6,026 nt of DNA from the NCBI GenBank assembly GCA_002496955.1, contig DALZ01000034.1, forward strand, positions 16,049-22,074, in the 5' to 3' direction. The notes beneath the pieces were generated by a model. It ran no database searches, was not told the DNA's origin, and was given only the letters and a program-made list of their open reading frames with translations. The translations under genes and the position numbers were made by a program. The stretch comes from Euryarchaeota archaeon UBA128 (GTDB taxonomy: Archaea > Thermoplasmatota > Poseidoniia > Poseidoniales > Poseidoniaceae). Below are positions 5,809-6,026 of this stretch, in pieces (the first letter of the stretch is position 1; the number at the start of each line of letters is the position of its first letter).

Positions 5809-6026
5809 GGTGTGTAGATACCTTCAAACACAGCAACATCAGAGTTAGAATCAGTTTCTCTCATCATCACAACAGTTATGTCAATTCTGTCTGTTGATCT
5901 ATACAATTTCCTTACCTCGTGAAGTAAGCTACGCTGGACTTCACGCATGTTTTCTCCATAAAGAATAGTCATGTGATGATATTTTTGATCGTTTACCTCG
6001 GCAATGTATTCAACATACCATTCTTT
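5805..6026 (-). CDS. C-terminal end of an unidentified minus-strand gene (partial)
   Basis: The minus strand is open from the right window edge to a TAG at 5807-5805, giving 73 residues of a protein whose start is outside the window. I do not recognise it. The fragment has strands (WYVEYIAEV, HHMTILYG), an amphipathic helix (REVQRSLLHEVRKLYR), a strand (RIDITVVMMRE) and a loop rich in Asp/Ser/Asn before VAVFEGI. There is no cysteine, signal or membrane helix in this part, which suggests a soluble domain. Coding is likely because the frame is in register for all 74 codons and the pattern is protein-like. It converges on the His-rich gene and overlaps it by 4 bases. Confidence 0.65.
   Translation of the reverse strand, partial: KEWYVEYIAEVNDQKYHHMTILYGENMREVQRSLLHEVRKLYRSTDRIDITVVMMRETDSNSDVAVFEGIYTP

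Noticed and set aside
1..6026. CRISPR array, tRNA, insertion sequence or attachment site
   Set aside because: No regularly spaced repeats, cloverleaf-like sequence, transposase motif or terminal repeats were seen on either strand.

Overview
The window looks like a piece of an archaeal chromosome, most likely a planktonic marine euryarchaeon of the Thermoplasmatota (Marine Group II/III type). This assignment is an inference. It rests on two things: archaeal TATA-like boxes centred about 25 bases before two start codons, which suggests leaderless transcripts, alongside GGTG-type Shine-Dalgarno sites inside an operon; and a gene set of a DPM1-like glycosyltransferase with two C-terminal helices, a VKOR homologue and an HAE3-like RND exporter. 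No rRNA or marker gene is present, so the lineage is not proven. There is no sign of a phage, transposon, CRISPR array or other mobile element.

Layout. On the minus strand, from the left edge: the N-terminal half of a large RND/MMPL-family membrane transporter (1-1520, cut by the window edge); a family-2 glycosyltransferase (1591-2532); and a conserved-looking 84-residue protein of unknown function (2695-2949). A promoter region of about 100 bases separates these from a plus-strand block that reads as one operon: a nucleotide-sugar epimerase (3057-4001), a membrane-anchored thioredoxin-fold protein with a CPYC active site (4006-4638), a VKOR-family membrane oxidoreductase (4640-5233), and a membrane-anchored His-rich protein with a THD motif (5254-5808). 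A minus-strand gene, cut by the right edge, ends in a four-base CTAG shared with the stop codon of the last operon gene.

How the genes may work together. VKOR enzymes pass electrons from a thioredoxin-fold partner to quinone. The tight Trx-VKOR pair therefore looks like an extracytoplasmic disulfide-forming relay. The third protein has exactly two cysteines and a cluster of histidines outside the membrane, so it could be a client or a metal-handling partner. The exporter on the left also has a cysteine pair in its large external domain. The glycosyltransferase and the epimerase suggest surface-glycan synthesis. The common theme would be building cell-surface proteins and glycans, but this link is inferred from neighbourhood only.

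The most interesting points are the relay cassette, the missing conserved serine in the VKOR, calcium-loop-like motifs in the transporter, a 19-bp palindrome between genes, and the mix of leaderless and Shine-Dalgarno starts.
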